Below are positions 1 through 8,200 of a stretch of 64,000 nucleotides of DNA, piece after piece (within the stretch, counting starts at the first letter, position 1; every line of letters begins with the position of its first letter). The position numbers and the translations under genes were made by a program. The notes under the pieces were generated by a model. It was not told where the DNA came from, made no database searches, and saw only the letters and a program-made list of their open reading frames with translations. The stretch is from Actinomadura craniellae (GTDB taxonomy: Bacteria > Actinomycetota > Actinomycetes > Streptosporangiales > Streptosporangiaceae). The stretch spans positions 186,001 through 250,000 of the forward strand of contig NZ_QLYX01000005.1 of assembly GCF_003289645.1 (NCBI RefSeq). The letters run 5' to 3'.

Positions 1-875
1 CCGCGTAACTCGGCGCGCTCGTCCAGCAGCTCACCGAACTGTCGTTCGGCCTGCTGGACCTGCTGTAACGCCCGTTCGGCGGCCCGTTCGAGGTCGTGGA
101 CGCCGGATTCGAGCGCTGCCCGGTCGGCGGCGCTCTCCCATCGGTCGGTCAGGTCCTCCAGGGCGGACCAGAGCGCGGTCGCACGGTCCGGGACGTCCGG
201 CACCCGGGTGAAGCAGGCGGCGGCGTGCTCGCGGTGCCCGCGCGCCGCGACCTCCACGGTCTCGAACTCGTCCAGCCGGGCGGCGACCCGCCGCAACCGT
301 TCCTCCCCTGGGGGAACGGGCTCGCCGGGCTCGGGCGGGAGGTCCTCGCCGGGCAGGTGGATCCAGGCCACCTCGTCCGGTTCCTCCGCGGTGAGCGGCA
401 CCTGCCGGCAGGCCGCCGGGTCGATGCATCCGGCGACCGCGTCGTACCACTCGCGGGAGACCGCCAGGGCGAGGACGGCCCGGCCGGAGGCCCGGAGCGC
501 GGCGCGCAGCGGCCGGGCCTCGACGAGCCGGCAGGCGATGTCCAGCGCGCCGCCCGCCCGGCCGCGGCCGTCGCGGGTCACCTCGCCCGCGTGCAGCGAG
601 ACGCGCAGCCGCAGCCCGGCGCGCTCCCGCAGCCTCTCCTGCAACCCGGCGACGAACGGCCCGGTCAGCGCGGCCTTCGGCACCGTGTCGGGCAGCACCC
701 AGATCCCGCCGGCGGCGCGGTTCTCCGGTTCCGGGACGTCCCCCGCCGGGACGTGCGCGGCCGTCAGGGCGGCCCGCACGATCCGGCGGAGCGCCGCCCG
801 GGCCGCACCGGGATCGCCACCGGAATCCTCGATGTCCACGACGACGATCACCTGGTATCGCCATCTGGAAGCCAT
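1..875 (-). CDS. degenerate nucleotide-cyclase-like protein with C-terminal coiled coil (partial)
   Basis: Reading frame open from ATG at 875 through the window edge (291 codons, 3' end missing). The N-terminus MASRWRYQVIVVVDIEDSG and the later stretch VSLHAGEVTRDGRGRAGGAL resemble the class III adenylate/guanylate cyclase-like domain common in streptomycete-type genomes. The first metal-type Asp (VVDIED) is present, but the usual DRGDG loop is replaced by NRAAGG, so catalysis is doubtful. After about residue 190 the protein is rich in Glu, Arg, Ala and Gln with a probable coiled coil (ERAAERALQQVQQAERQFGE). A purine-rich GAGAAG lies about 7 bases before the start. Role unknown; such domains often sit in signalling or conflict proteins. 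The family assignment is by motif memory only. Confidence 0.65.
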   Translation of the reverse strand, partial: MASRWRYQVIVVVDIEDSGGDPGAARAALRRIVRAALTAAHVPAGDVPEPENRAAGGIWVLPDTVPKAALTGPFVAGLQERLRERAGLRLRVSLHAGEVTRDGRGRAGGALDIACRLVEARPLRAALRASGRAVLALAVSREWYDAVAGCIDPAACRQVPLTAEEPDEVAWIHLPGEDLPPEPGEPVPPGEERLRRVAARLDEFETVEVAARGHREHAAACFTRVPDVPDRATALWSALEDLTDRWESAADRAALESGVHDLERAAERALQQVQQAERQFGELLDERAELR

Positions 876-1073
876 GATGACTCTTCTCTGTGCCCCCGCA
901 CCGAATGGTGGTCGCCCTGCCCGCGGTGGCTGACGCGGCGGCAGGGCAAGACCATGTCCTAGCGCACGGCGAACTCCGGCTTCTGTGGCATATGACACAT
1001 AGCAGGCAAATAATTCAGATCTTGTCGAAGCGCGGTGCCGGGGCGAGCGGCGCCGCCCCGGCCCGCAGCGTGG

Positions 1074-1727
1074 TCAGGTCCGGTTCCGCGACATGCCGAG
1101 CCAGCCGAGCACCAGACCGGCCACCCCCGCGGCAAGCCCGAGGGCGCCCAGCGTCCGGGCGGCGCCGTCCGACACCGTGGTGCCCGTGGCGGCGGCCCGG
1201 GACCCGGCCGGGACACCGGACCTGGTCAGCCGCAGCGACGGGGCGGGATGGTCGGGGTTGCCGACGTCGGGGTCCTTGTCCCACCGCACGACCTGCCCGC
1301 CGGAGTAGGTCTGCACCATGGGGAACAGCAGCCGGTCTGCGCCCCTGGGCAGCGGCCCCAGCGAGACGTCGAACTCCTGGTACTGGCCGGGCTTGATCCT
1401 GCCGCCGCTCCAGACGATGCGGGAGACGGCCTCGCCACCCTGCCCCTTGACCTGCTCGGCGAGTCGGGCCTTCGTGATCTTGACCGTCCAGCCGGGCACC
1501 GCGCGCACCGAGGCCGAGGTGATCGGATGCTTGGCGGGCAGGTCGATCCGCAGCTTGACCGTGTCGGCGTCCTGCCGCTCGTTGGGCACCCGGAAGGAGA
1601 CCTTCGTGTAGGCGCCCTGCTGGGCCGGGCGCGCGTCGGCGGCGGCCGGACCGCCCGTCCCGAGCGCGGTGAGAGCGGTGACCCCCGCGACGGCGGCGGA
1701 CCTGCGGACGGCATGGTGAAAACGCAT
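1074..1727 (-). CDS. YcnI-like DUF1775 envelope protein
   Basis: 217 residues. A Sec-type signal peptide (basic start, hydrophobic AAVAGVTALTALG, cleavage near AAADA) is followed by a beta-rich domain containing FRVPNE and the WSGGRIKPGQYQEFDVSL segment typical of the YcnI/DUF1775 family. A C-terminal transmembrane segment (LGALGLAAGVAGLVLGWLG) and a short basic tail follow. YcnI proteins are exported, membrane-anchored and often linked to copper handling; no copper gene is adjacent here, so that role is inference. The His next to the signal cleavage site used for copper binding in characterised YcnI is not evident. Its only near neighbour on this strand is the cyclase-like gene. Confidence 0.8.
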   Translation of the reverse strand: MRFHHAVRRSAAVAGVTALTALGTGGPAAADARPAQQGAYTKVSFRVPNERQDADTVKLRIDLPAKHPITSASVRAVPGWTVKITKARLAEQVKGQGGEAVSRIVWSGGRIKPGQYQEFDVSLGPLPRGADRLLFPMVQTYSGGQVVRWDKDPDVGNPDHPAPSLRLTRSGVPAGSRAAATGTTVSDGAARTLGALGLAAGVAGLVLGWLGMSRNRT

Positions 1728-1734
1728 GTGGCAC

Positions 1735-2188
1735 TCATTTCGAAATGTTCTCGGAGCGGGCCGTGCCCGCGACTGACCGGTTTCGCCGGAGGGACGTCCC
1801 CCCGGACCCCCGTAGAACCGGGTCGGCCGATCATCACTTCGCTCTGGTCGGCTGACCTGCCTCCCCCTGCGACGGCCCGCACCCCTGAAGGGCGGCCGTG
1901 GCGGGCCTCATCCTGCCATCGCACACACCGAAAGCCCGGGGCGCCACTCCGTGACCGTCCACAGCCTGTGGACGGCCGATCACGCTCAGCCGTTCTCCGC
2001 CGCCCAGTCACAGATCGCGGCCAGCGGCCGGACTCACCGCCGGGTTCCTGCGCCGGCACCTCTGAAACCCGGCCGGGACTGAAAACATCCGGCGGCAACA
2101 TGGTGGGAAACCACCCGTTGGCCCTGGCCGACCTGCGGATACGCCTACCTCACACCTGTTCGCTCACCATGAGGAGGGCCGCCCGCAC
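1735..2188. other. intergenic region between divergent genes, with a CCACAG-type palindrome
   Basis: No convincing coding frame. It separates the leftward YcnI-like gene from a rightward secreted-protein gene, so promoters for both should lie here. It contains a perfect inverted repeat at 1955-1975, arms CCGTCCACAG and CTGTGGACGG around a single C, resembling paired DnaA-box-like half sites. Confidence 0.4.
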
Positions 2189-2524
2189 ATGCGCCACGGA
2201 ATCAGCCGGAACCTCATCGAACCACTGCTCATCACGCTGCTCGCCGCCGGCGCCCTCGCCCTCCCCGCCCCGCCGGCCCAGGCCCGGACAGGCGAGGGCG
2301 CCGGGGGAGCGGCGGGCTGCTTCAGCCAGTGGGAGACCGCCGACGGCTCCGGCCGCTCACGCGGCGCGCACGGCCCCACCTGGCACGACCACAGGTCGGG
2401 CCGCTCCCCGGAGGGCAACTGGTCCCACTCCTCCTGGTGCGGGCACGGCCCCCTGCCGCACTACGTCCTGGCCGTCTCCCCCGCCTTCCTCCCGCCGGCC
2501 GGTAACGCCGGAGGGAGACCGTAA
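2189..2524 (+). CDS. small secreted protein of unknown function
   Basis: 111 residues starting at ATG, with GAGGAG about 13 bases upstream. The first 33 residues look like a signal peptide: charged start, hydrophobic LLITLLAAGALALPAPP, and an AQA cleavage motif. The mature part is about 78 residues, rich in Gly, Ser, His and Trp, with two Cys that could pair. I recognise no family. It stands alone, 95 bases before a DHFR-like gene on the same strand, and could be a minor cell-surface or extracellular protein. The frame is supported mainly by the signal peptide and ribosome site. Confidence 0.5.
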   Translation: MRHGISRNLIEPLLITLLAAGALALPAPPAQARTGEGAGGAAGCFSQWETADGSGRSRGAHGPTWHDHRSGRSPEGNWSHSSWCGHGPLPHYVLAVSPAFLPPAGNAGGRP

Positions 2525-2619
2525 ACATTCCGTAAGCGAGGTCGGCCAAGCTACAAGCACAAGGAAGACAGCGGATCGGCCCCCACCGCCATCCCAGGAA
2601 CCTCGCGAAGGAAGCAGCC

Positions 2620-3180
2620 ATGCGCAAGTTCAAGCTCCAGGTCCAGACCACCGTCGACGGCTACATGGCCGGCCCGGACAGCCAGATGGACTGGATGACC
2701 TTCCCGTGGACCGACGACGTCGGCGACTACATCAACGAGTTCCAGGCGCCGGTCGACTGCATGGTCCTGGGCCGCAACCTCGCCGAGGGGTTCATCCCGG
2801 CCTGGGAGTCCGGCCCGCCCGGAGAAACCCAGGAGACCATCGACTGGATGAACAACACGCCCAAGGTCGTGATCTCCAACTCCCTCACCGAGTCGCCCTG
2901 GAAGAACGCCACCGTCGCCGGCGGCGACCTGACCAAAACCATCACCGAGCTCAAGGCGCAGGAGGGCGGCGACATCATCACCTACGGCGGCAGCACGCTC
3001 GTCTCCGACCTGATCGCCCGGGACCTGCTCGACGACCTCTACCTGCTCGTCAACCCCACCGCGATCGGCACCGGCCTGCCCGTCTTTCCCGCCGGCGACT
3101 ACACGCGGTTCCGCATGGTCGACGTCCGCCTCTTCGAGTGCGGCATCACCGCCCTGCACCTCGAACCCAAGCGCGCCTGA
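2620..3180 (+). CDS. dihydrofolate reductase family protein (RibD C-terminal domain)
   Basis: 186 residues, the usual size for single-domain RibD_C/DHFR-like reductases. Visible hallmarks are the opening QVQTTVDGYMAGPDSQMDW, the nucleotide-binding region VLGRNLAEGF, and the later block GGDIITYGGSTLVSDLI followed by LLVNPTAIGTGLPVF. These proteins bind NADPH and reduce folate-like or pyrimidine-like substrates, but most actinobacterial members have no known substrate. The ATG is preceded by GAAGGAAG at good spacing. It is monocistronic and faces a small gene pair read in the opposite direction. Confidence 0.85.
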   Translation: MRKFKLQVQTTVDGYMAGPDSQMDWMTFPWTDDVGDYINEFQAPVDCMVLGRNLAEGFIPAWESGPPGETQETIDWMNNTPKVVISNSLTESPWKNATVAGGDLTKTITELKAQEGGDIITYGGSTLVSDLIARDLLDDLYLLVNPTAIGTGLPVFPAGDYTRFRMVDVRLFECGITALHLEPKRA

Positions 3181-3282
3181 CCACCACGGCCCGGCGCCCG
3201 GCGCGGCCACCTGACGACGGCGAGCAGGTGACCGCGCCGAGCACCCGGAGGCTTTGCCCCTCCGAAGCGCAAAGGCGGCCCC

Positions 3283-3485
3283 TCATGGAGGCCGCCCCGG
3301 CGGCGGCCAGGGCCAGGACGCGGGGGCGCGGATCGCGACGGCCAGTTCGGCGGGCGACACGGCCTCCACGAACCGCCCGCCCGCGAAGGCCCACCACCGG
3401 CGGGTATGCACCCGTACCAGACCCACTCCGTACGGAACCGGCACCGTAACTCCCGCTGCGCCACCAGGATCTCCGCCTCGGTCAC
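3283..3485 (-). pseudogene. frameshifted small WWA-motif protein, partner of the adjacent XRE/TPR regulator
   Basis: GTG at 3485 overlaps the stop of the upstream small gene (GTGA). The first frame reads VTEAEILVAQRELRCRF, then TEWVWYG. The family pattern then continues only in another frame as VHTRRWWAFAGGRFVEAVSP and on to a stop at 3283. The switch falls around 3410-3418 and equals one missing base. The restored product would be about 67 residues and aligns in pattern (VWYG..HTRRWWA..VEA..PAEL) with residues about 38-75 of the gene at 50233-51045 (VWFGEYTGKWWA). This may be a true inactivation or a sequencing error. Function unknown. Confidence 0.6.
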
Positions 3486-3739
3486 GTCCAGGTCACCCCA
3501 CCACCGGTGGCCGTACCGACCACCAGAACCGGCCCGTACTCGTACCGCGACCGCACCGGATGCAACCCGACCCGGCACAGGTACCCCGTCGCCCCCACCG
3601 GAGCGACCTCAAGCGCCCGGGCGAGCAGGGCCCGGGCCCGGCTCCGGTCGTCGGTGACACCCACGGCCCCGAGCCCGGCACCGTCCCGGACCTCCCAGGA
3701 CCACAGACCAGACGGCCCGGGCTTGCTCACGCGCACCAT
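3482..3739 (-). CDS. small conserved protein with GVTDD motif, divergent from XRE regulator
   Basis: 85 residues. ATG is preceded by GAGGAG nine bases upstream. It contains GLWSWEV, the motif AVGVTDDRSRARALLARAL and a C-terminal YEYGPVLVV segment. A homologue is encoded at 49997-50236 (AGVTDDESRARARLAEAL, then PRYVYGRTLAA), also beside a WWA-motif gene and divergent from an XRE/TPR regulator. It is translationally coupled to the following gene by a four-base overlap. The family is small, soluble and without known function. The repeated context suggests it is controlled by, or works with, the divergent regulator. Confidence 0.7.
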   Translation of the reverse strand: MVRVSKPGPSGLWSWEVRDGAGLGAVGVTDDRSRARALLARALEVAPVGATGYLCRVGLHPVRSRYEYGPVLVVGTATGGGVTWT

Positions 3740-3881
3740 GCGATCGACTCCTCAGGGGGTAGCGATTCAGTTACGGCAAGCGAACTGCTGCCGCGGCCGG
3801 GCAGGCAGAGGCACACTGGCGATGAAGCGCCCGATGACTCCGGCGTCGTCGGGTATCCGGTCCTGCGGAACGGTGCACGCG

Positions 3882-5123
3882 ATGACCGAAGAATCCCGCC
3901 CTGTATGGGCCCTACGGCTCCAGTCCGAGCGCAGTGCGCGCGGCTGGTCGAAAGCGGAACTGGGCCGCCGCCTGCTCCGGGAGAGCGGAGCGCACCGGAC
4001 TCTGGAATCCGTCACGGCACAGATCCGGGCATGGGAAGGCGGACGAAACTTCCCGCGCGACTGGGCCGACACCATCGCTCTCGTCCTGGGCATCGACCGG
4101 GACACCCTGTTCCCGCCCGCTGAACGGTCACCCCGGCGCTTCCCGGCAGAGAGTGCGGGGATCACCCCTGACGACGAGGAACGTCTCGTCCTGGCCGCGC
4201 GGCGGCCGACCCGCATCGACATGGGCGTGGTCGAGTCCCTGGCCGCGATCCTGGCCGCCCAGCGGCGGACCGAAGACGCCATCGGATCGGCCGCGTTACT
4301 CGCCCCCGTGCGCGCCCAACTCGACGCCATCGGCCCACTCGTGATCGACGCCCGTGGCCCGATCCGGACGGAGATGATGGCGGTCGCCGCCCAGTGGGCC
4401 CAGTTCTCCGGATGGCTGCACGCCGCGACCGGTGACTTCGGCACAGCGCGCGGCTGGTTCGACCGGGCCGCCGAGTGGGCGGCCGAGGTGCCGGGACCGG
4501 TAGGCGCGTCACTGGCCGCGTCCGTGCATTCCTACCGCGGGCATCTGGCGTGGCGGTCAGGCGACATCGGCCCGATGATCGGACAGTCCCAGGCCGCCGC
4601 CCGGGTCACCGGCGCCCACCCGGCAGAACTCACCTTCGCCGCGATCCAGGAAGCCCGCGGGCACGCCATCGTCGGCGACCAGACCGCGACCGAACGCACC
4701 CTCGACCAGGTGGACGTCATGGCCGAGGCGGCGGACGCCCAGCGCGCCGAAGCACCCCCGTGGGCGTACTTCCACGGAAGCGCGTTCTACGCCCTGGGCC
4801 GTGGCGCGACCTACCGGTTCCTGGCCGAGCAGTCCCCGGCGTACGCGGCCCGATCGGTCGACCTGCTCACCCACGGCCTCACCGAACTGGGCGAGGCACG
4901 CCGATCGGAATGGGCGGCCTGGTTCGTCTACCAGCTCGCAACGGTCCACATGCTGGCCGGAAACCGCACCGAAGCATGCCGGACGGCCATAGACGCCGCC
5001 GACGTGGTCAGGGTCACGCGCTCCCCGGAAATGACCGGCAGACTCCACCGCCTGCACTCCCGGCTGGCCGCCCGCTGGCCGACCGACACCCAGGTCACCG
5101 AGCTGGGCGAGGCCCTACCTTGA
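3882..5123 (+). CDS. XRE-family HTH regulator with TPR-like sensor domain
   Basis: 413 residues from ATG at 3882, chosen because the HTH follows directly (WALRLQSERSARGWSKAELG, then VTAQIRAWEGGRNFPRDW); the frame upstream is not protein-like. Residues 1-75 form the XRE DNA-binding domain. The remainder is alpha-helical with alternating Ala, Trp and Leu-rich helices typical of degenerate tetratricopeptide repeats (WAQFSGWLHAATGDF, AHPAELTFAAIQEARGH). The design (HTH plus TPR) recalls peptide-sensing RRNPP-type regulators and streptomycete XRE/TPR regulators. Its stop overlaps the next gene (TTGA), indicating an operon. It is divergent from the two small genes, so the 140-base gap between them is the likely operator region. 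Confidence 0.8.
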   Translation: MTEESRPVWALRLQSERSARGWSKAELGRRLLRESGAHRTLESVTAQIRAWEGGRNFPRDWADTIALVLGIDRDTLFPPAERSPRRFPAESAGITPDDEERLVLAARRPTRIDMGVVESLAAILAAQRRTEDAIGSAALLAPVRAQLDAIGPLVIDARGPIRTEMMAVAAQWAQFSGWLHAATGDFGTARGWFDRAAEWAAEVPGPVGASLAASVHSYRGHLAWRSGDIGPMIGQSQAAARVTGAHPAELTFAAIQEARGHAIVGDQTATERTLDQVDVMAEAADAQRAEAPPWAYFHGSAFYALGRGATYRFLAEQSPAYAARSVDLLTHGLTELGEARRSEWAAWFVYQLATVHMLAGNRTEACRTAIDAADVVRVTRSPEMTGRLHRLHSRLAARWPTDTQVTELGEALP

Positions 5124-6136
5124 AGGCGCGCGCACCGGCCACGAACACTCCACCGGTCCCGCACACCGACGACGTGCTCCAGGCACTGGAGCTGGCGCGG
5201 CGGGCCGCCGCCAGCGATGTGTGCGAGGCGACCTTGCATGCGCTGGAGACCGCGGTGGACGATCTCGCAACGGCCTATCCTCGCGCCCGGCCCGGCGACC
5301 TGCTCGAACGGGTTCGCCGGCACCTGTCCTACACCGCCCGGTTGCTCGACGGGCGGAAGACGCTGAGCGAGCACCGCCGGTTGCTTGTGGCCGGCGGATG
5401 GCTGTCGCTGCTGGCTTCGACCTGCCACATCGACCTCCGCCAGTTCCCCGCCGCCACCACCCGGTTGCGCACCGCCGAACATCTGGCGCGGGAGGGCGAC
5501 CACCCCGAAATCCTCGCGTGGTGCCTGGAAACGCAGGCATGGCGGGCCATCACCGGCGGGGACTACCGGCATGCCGTGACCCTGTCCCAGAGCGCCCAGC
5601 AGATCGCGCCCAAGGGCGGATCGGCCTACGTGCAGGCATCCGCCCAGGAAGGCCGGGCCTGGGCCCGTCTCGGCGGCGTGGCGGAAACACGGGTCGCGCT
5701 GGCAAAGGTGAACCGGCTGGCGGCCGGAATGCCCGCTCCCGACCGGCCCGAGCACCACTACCGGTACGACCCGGCCAAGAGCGACGCCTACACCGCCACC
5801 ACCCTGGCATGGGTGGGCGACCCCGCCGCCGAACCGTACGCCCGGCAGGTCCTCGCCCGGATGGAGTCAGGGATCATGGGGGCGCCCAGGCCCCGCCGGG
5901 CCGCGTCCGCTCGTTTGGACCTCGCGCTGGCCCTGCTCGCCGCCGACAAGCCCGACGAGGCTGCCCGGCACGCGATGACGGCGGTGACGTCCGGCGTCCT
6001 CGTCCCCTCGAACCACTGGCGGGCCGAAGAGGTCATCACCGCGATCCAGGCCCGTGACCTGCCCGAAACCGCCGACCTGGTCGAGGCCTACCAGGAGACG
6101 TGCGGGGCGGGCGGACTCCCACCCGCCACCGGCTGA
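5120..6136 (+). CDS. TPR-like helical protein, operon partner of the XRE regulator
   Basis: 338 residues if translation begins at TTG 5120, which overlaps the upstream stop as TTGA; a downstream GTG near 5218 is an alternative. The protein is all-helical, with repeated motifs such as WLSLLASTCHIDLRQF, TAEHLAREGDHPEI and WCLETQAWRAITGGDYRHAV that match the spacing of tetratricopeptide repeats. It lacks an HTH. It resembles the sensor half of XRE/TPR regulators and could be a detached sensor, an adaptor or a paralogue that lost its DNA-binding domain. No enzymatic motif is visible. Confidence 0.7.
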   Translation: MKARAPATNTPPVPHTDDVLQALELARRAAASDVCEATLHALETAVDDLATAYPRARPGDLLERVRRHLSYTARLLDGRKTLSEHRRLLVAGGWLSLLASTCHIDLRQFPAATTRLRTAEHLAREGDHPEILAWCLETQAWRAITGGDYRHAVTLSQSAQQIAPKGGSAYVQASAQEGRAWARLGGVAETRVALAKVNRLAAGMPAPDRPEHHYRYDPAKSDAYTATTLAWVGDPAAEPYARQVLARMESGIMGAPRPRRAASARLDLALALLAADKPDEAARHAMTAVTSGVLVPSNHWRAEEVITAIQARDLPETADLVEAYQETCGAGGLPPATG

Positions 6137-6295
6137 ACCGAAATCACGGTCTTGGCCCTTGATCGTCGAGAAGCCCACTACCGATATCGGCTCAATGAGC
6201 AAAAAATGCGGCTCGGTTGCGTCCGCGGAGGTGGTGTATGAGTTTGACCTGGTCAGGGGGTGTGGTGCCGCCGGCGCAGCGTTCGTGGTGTGGAT

Positions 6296-6694
6296 TCAGA
6301 TCTCGGCGACGCGTCGCCACCACCAGGGCTGGTCCGGCCGCAGGCGGGGGTCCGGGAGGGTGCGGGCGCGGTAGCGCTCGCCAAGGGGTTCCACGAGGGC
6401 GGTCACCGGTGGTCTTGATCTTGGTGGCAGTGCGGTGACGATGCCGTGGAGGATGTCCAGGGCTTCGCGGGGGTCGCAGCACGGGCACATGGGGTCGAGG
6501 ATGGGCCGGCGGAGGAAACGCTTGAGGGTGTCCAGCGCCTGGGCCATGTCGCCGACCGAGCCGCAGCGTCCTTCTCGTGCGGCGTGCGTGATCTGGCGCA
6601 GGACCTTGGCGGGCAAGCCGTTGACGGCGGGTGATCGCTTGGTGTGCTCAACGTTCCGCGTGGCGCGGAGATGACCGGGCGGTCTGCGGCTCAT
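6296..6694 (-). CDS. conserved hypothetical protein with CPCCDP motif
   Basis: 132 residues from ATG 6694; longer in-frame starts exist but the extra N-terminus is low-complexity. The conserved-looking part runs KVLRQITHAAREGRCGSVGD, then DTLKRFLRRP, MCPCCDP and HGIVTALPPRSR, ending in ARTLPDPRLRPDQPWWWRR. I recall similar small proteins in many actinomycetes, usually near accessory genes, with no assigned function. The paired Cys residues could bind metal. It lies between the TPR gene and the HEAT-repeat gene and is transcribed towards the former. Confidence 0.6.
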   Translation of the reverse strand: MSRRPPGHLRATRNVEHTKRSPAVNGLPAKVLRQITHAAREGRCGSVGDMAQALDTLKRFLRRPILDPMCPCCDPREALDILHGIVTALPPRSRPPVTALVEPLGERYRARTLPDPRLRPDQPWWWRRVAEI

Positions 6695-6788
6695 CGGTCC
6701 GTTCGAGTGCTCGTCATACCGCCATGCTGGCAGGAAGACGGAACCACGCCAACCGGAAGATCGAATCGCGGGACGTCGGCGGACATGC

Positions 6789-7817
6789 TCACCAGAAGTC
6801 GTCCTGGGGCGGTTGCGGCGTGTACGTGCCGAGCAGTTGGGCCAGGCACCGGGAGAACCCAAGCCCGGGAGCGTCGTCGGGAGTCTCCTGCATCCACGGA
6901 ATCCGCGTCATGATCCACGGCACCCGCTCCATGACGGCGGACATCTCCTCGGTGACGGTGTCGTCGAACACGGCCGAAAGCTCGCCGGGCACGGGGCCGT
7001 CCACCAGGCACAGCCACGCGATCGCCGCCCCCAGGCGAAGCTCGGCGGCCTGCGCCGGATCCGACCACATCGCGCGGACCCACTCGACGGCGAGACGTTC
7101 TTCACGGTGCCCCCGGGCCAGTTCGGCAATCGCCAGCACCAGGCTCACGCGCACCTCGGGAACGTCCTCCGCACCGAGCCGCCCGTGCAACGCGGCGGAG
7201 ATCCGCCGCACCTGCCCAGGGGAGGCGGCAAGGACATGGCAGGCCGTGCGGCGGACTTCGGAGCCGGGGTCATCGAGCAGCGGGAGAAGGAGCTGCGCGT
7301 CCGCGGCAATGGCGTCCTGTACGGCTTCGACCGACCAGTTCTGCGGATAAGCCCAGGGATCGAAATACCACTCACCCGCCTGGTAGGCGGTCTGGAGCAG
7401 CCCGGTACGCGAACTGTCACCGTCATGAGGGCGTCGCCCCGCTTTGGCGACCAACTGCAGCACCTCCACCCGGCGATACGCCGGCAGGTCGGCGGCGATC
7501 CGCACCAGGAAGGGCACGGCCAACGCCACCGCCGAATACACGGAGCCCTGATGGAACATGCGGTTCCACAGAACGCCGAGCGCCCGGTCCGCGGTGCCGA
7601 CGTCGCCGGACCGGACGTCCGCCAACAACCCGGGAACGTCATCGGCCGCTCCGTGGAAGTGCCCGAACCGGCTCCACGGCACCTCGTCGTACCTCAGCTG
7701 GTCCTTGACCTCGTGCGGTATCCGCGCCACCACCGCGCGCACGTCGAACTCCGTCCCCCGGTACCGCTCGGTCCCGCCTTCCTCAGCGAGCTTGAACCCG
7801 TAACCCGGCTCTTTCAC
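6789..7817 (-). CDS. HEAT-repeat-like protein
   Basis: About 342 residues from GTG 7817, chosen because AAGGGA lies seven bases upstream and the sequence further upstream is not protein-like. Repeating helix pairs are visible, for example LLLPLLDDPGSEVRRTACHV, VRVSLVLAIAELARGH and AAELRLGAAIAWLCLV, as in HEAT or PBS-lyase-type repeats. Such proteins are scaffolds for protein-protein contacts. A Trp- and Tyr-containing block (GEWYFDPWAYPQNWSVEAV) sits mid-protein. No enzyme domain is seen and there is no operon partner on its strand within 90 bases except the CPCCDP gene downstream. Confidence 0.65.
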   Translation of the reverse strand: MKEPGYGFKLAEEGGTERYRGTEFDVRAVVARIPHEVKDQLRYDEVPWSRFGHFHGAADDVPGLLADVRSGDVGTADRALGVLWNRMFHQGSVYSAVALAVPFLVRIAADLPAYRRVEVLQLVAKAGRRPHDGDSSRTGLLQTAYQAGEWYFDPWAYPQNWSVEAVQDAIAADAQLLLPLLDDPGSEVRRTACHVLAASPGQVRRISAALHGRLGAEDVPEVRVSLVLAIAELARGHREERLAVEWVRAMWSDPAQAAELRLGAAIAWLCLVDGPVPGELSAVFDDTVTEEMSAVMERVPWIMTRIPWMQETPDDAPGLGFSRCLAQLLGTYTPQPPQDDFW

Positions 7818-7898
7818 GTCCACTCCCTTGACCCGATCCAACGAACACGCCTCCGAAGACCCCTGTCGTCCTGGGCCACAGTCAAGGTGCTGCACAGC

Positions 7899-8100
7899 AT
7901 GACCGGCCTGCTGCTGGCCGCGTCCACGATCGGAAAGATGGGATACGGCCGTACAGAACCGACCCCCGACCTGCTGGCCGGCTTCGCAACCGTGCTGGGC
8001 ATCCCGGCCGGCGGCCTGGCCGCCGTGACCGACATCGAAAGGCCCGCCGAGACAGCACGGCCGAACCCGGCGGCGACCAGCGTGGCCGAACGTTGCCGTC
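7899..8100 (+). pseudogene. remnant of an XRE-family regulator (C-terminal HTH half)
   Basis: The frame contains TEPTPDLLAGFATVLGIPAG followed by GLAAVTDIE. This is the hallmark end of a class of streptomycete XRE regulators in which the HTH is followed by a 'vLGIPAgdLAAlTGI' segment. No intact N-terminal HTH precedes it, and the frame then runs into non-conserved sequence, so it looks like a decayed fragment. It sits between the HEAT gene and the VOC gene in a part of the window that already contains several regulator modules. The identification depends on this one motif. Confidence 0.4.
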
Positions 8101-8200
8101 ACTGTTGCCGTCAGGGCTCGGGACGCACCAGAGCACTATGTTCCCGGCCGGCGGACTGCAAGCATGGTGCCGCCACCAGACCTGGCCAGAAGGGACCCCG

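Noticed and set aside
1035-3449. An 804-codon plus-strand frame over the YcnI-like and DHFR-like genes
   Set aside because: Arg/Pro-rich shadow; the YcnI and DHFR motifs lie in other frames.
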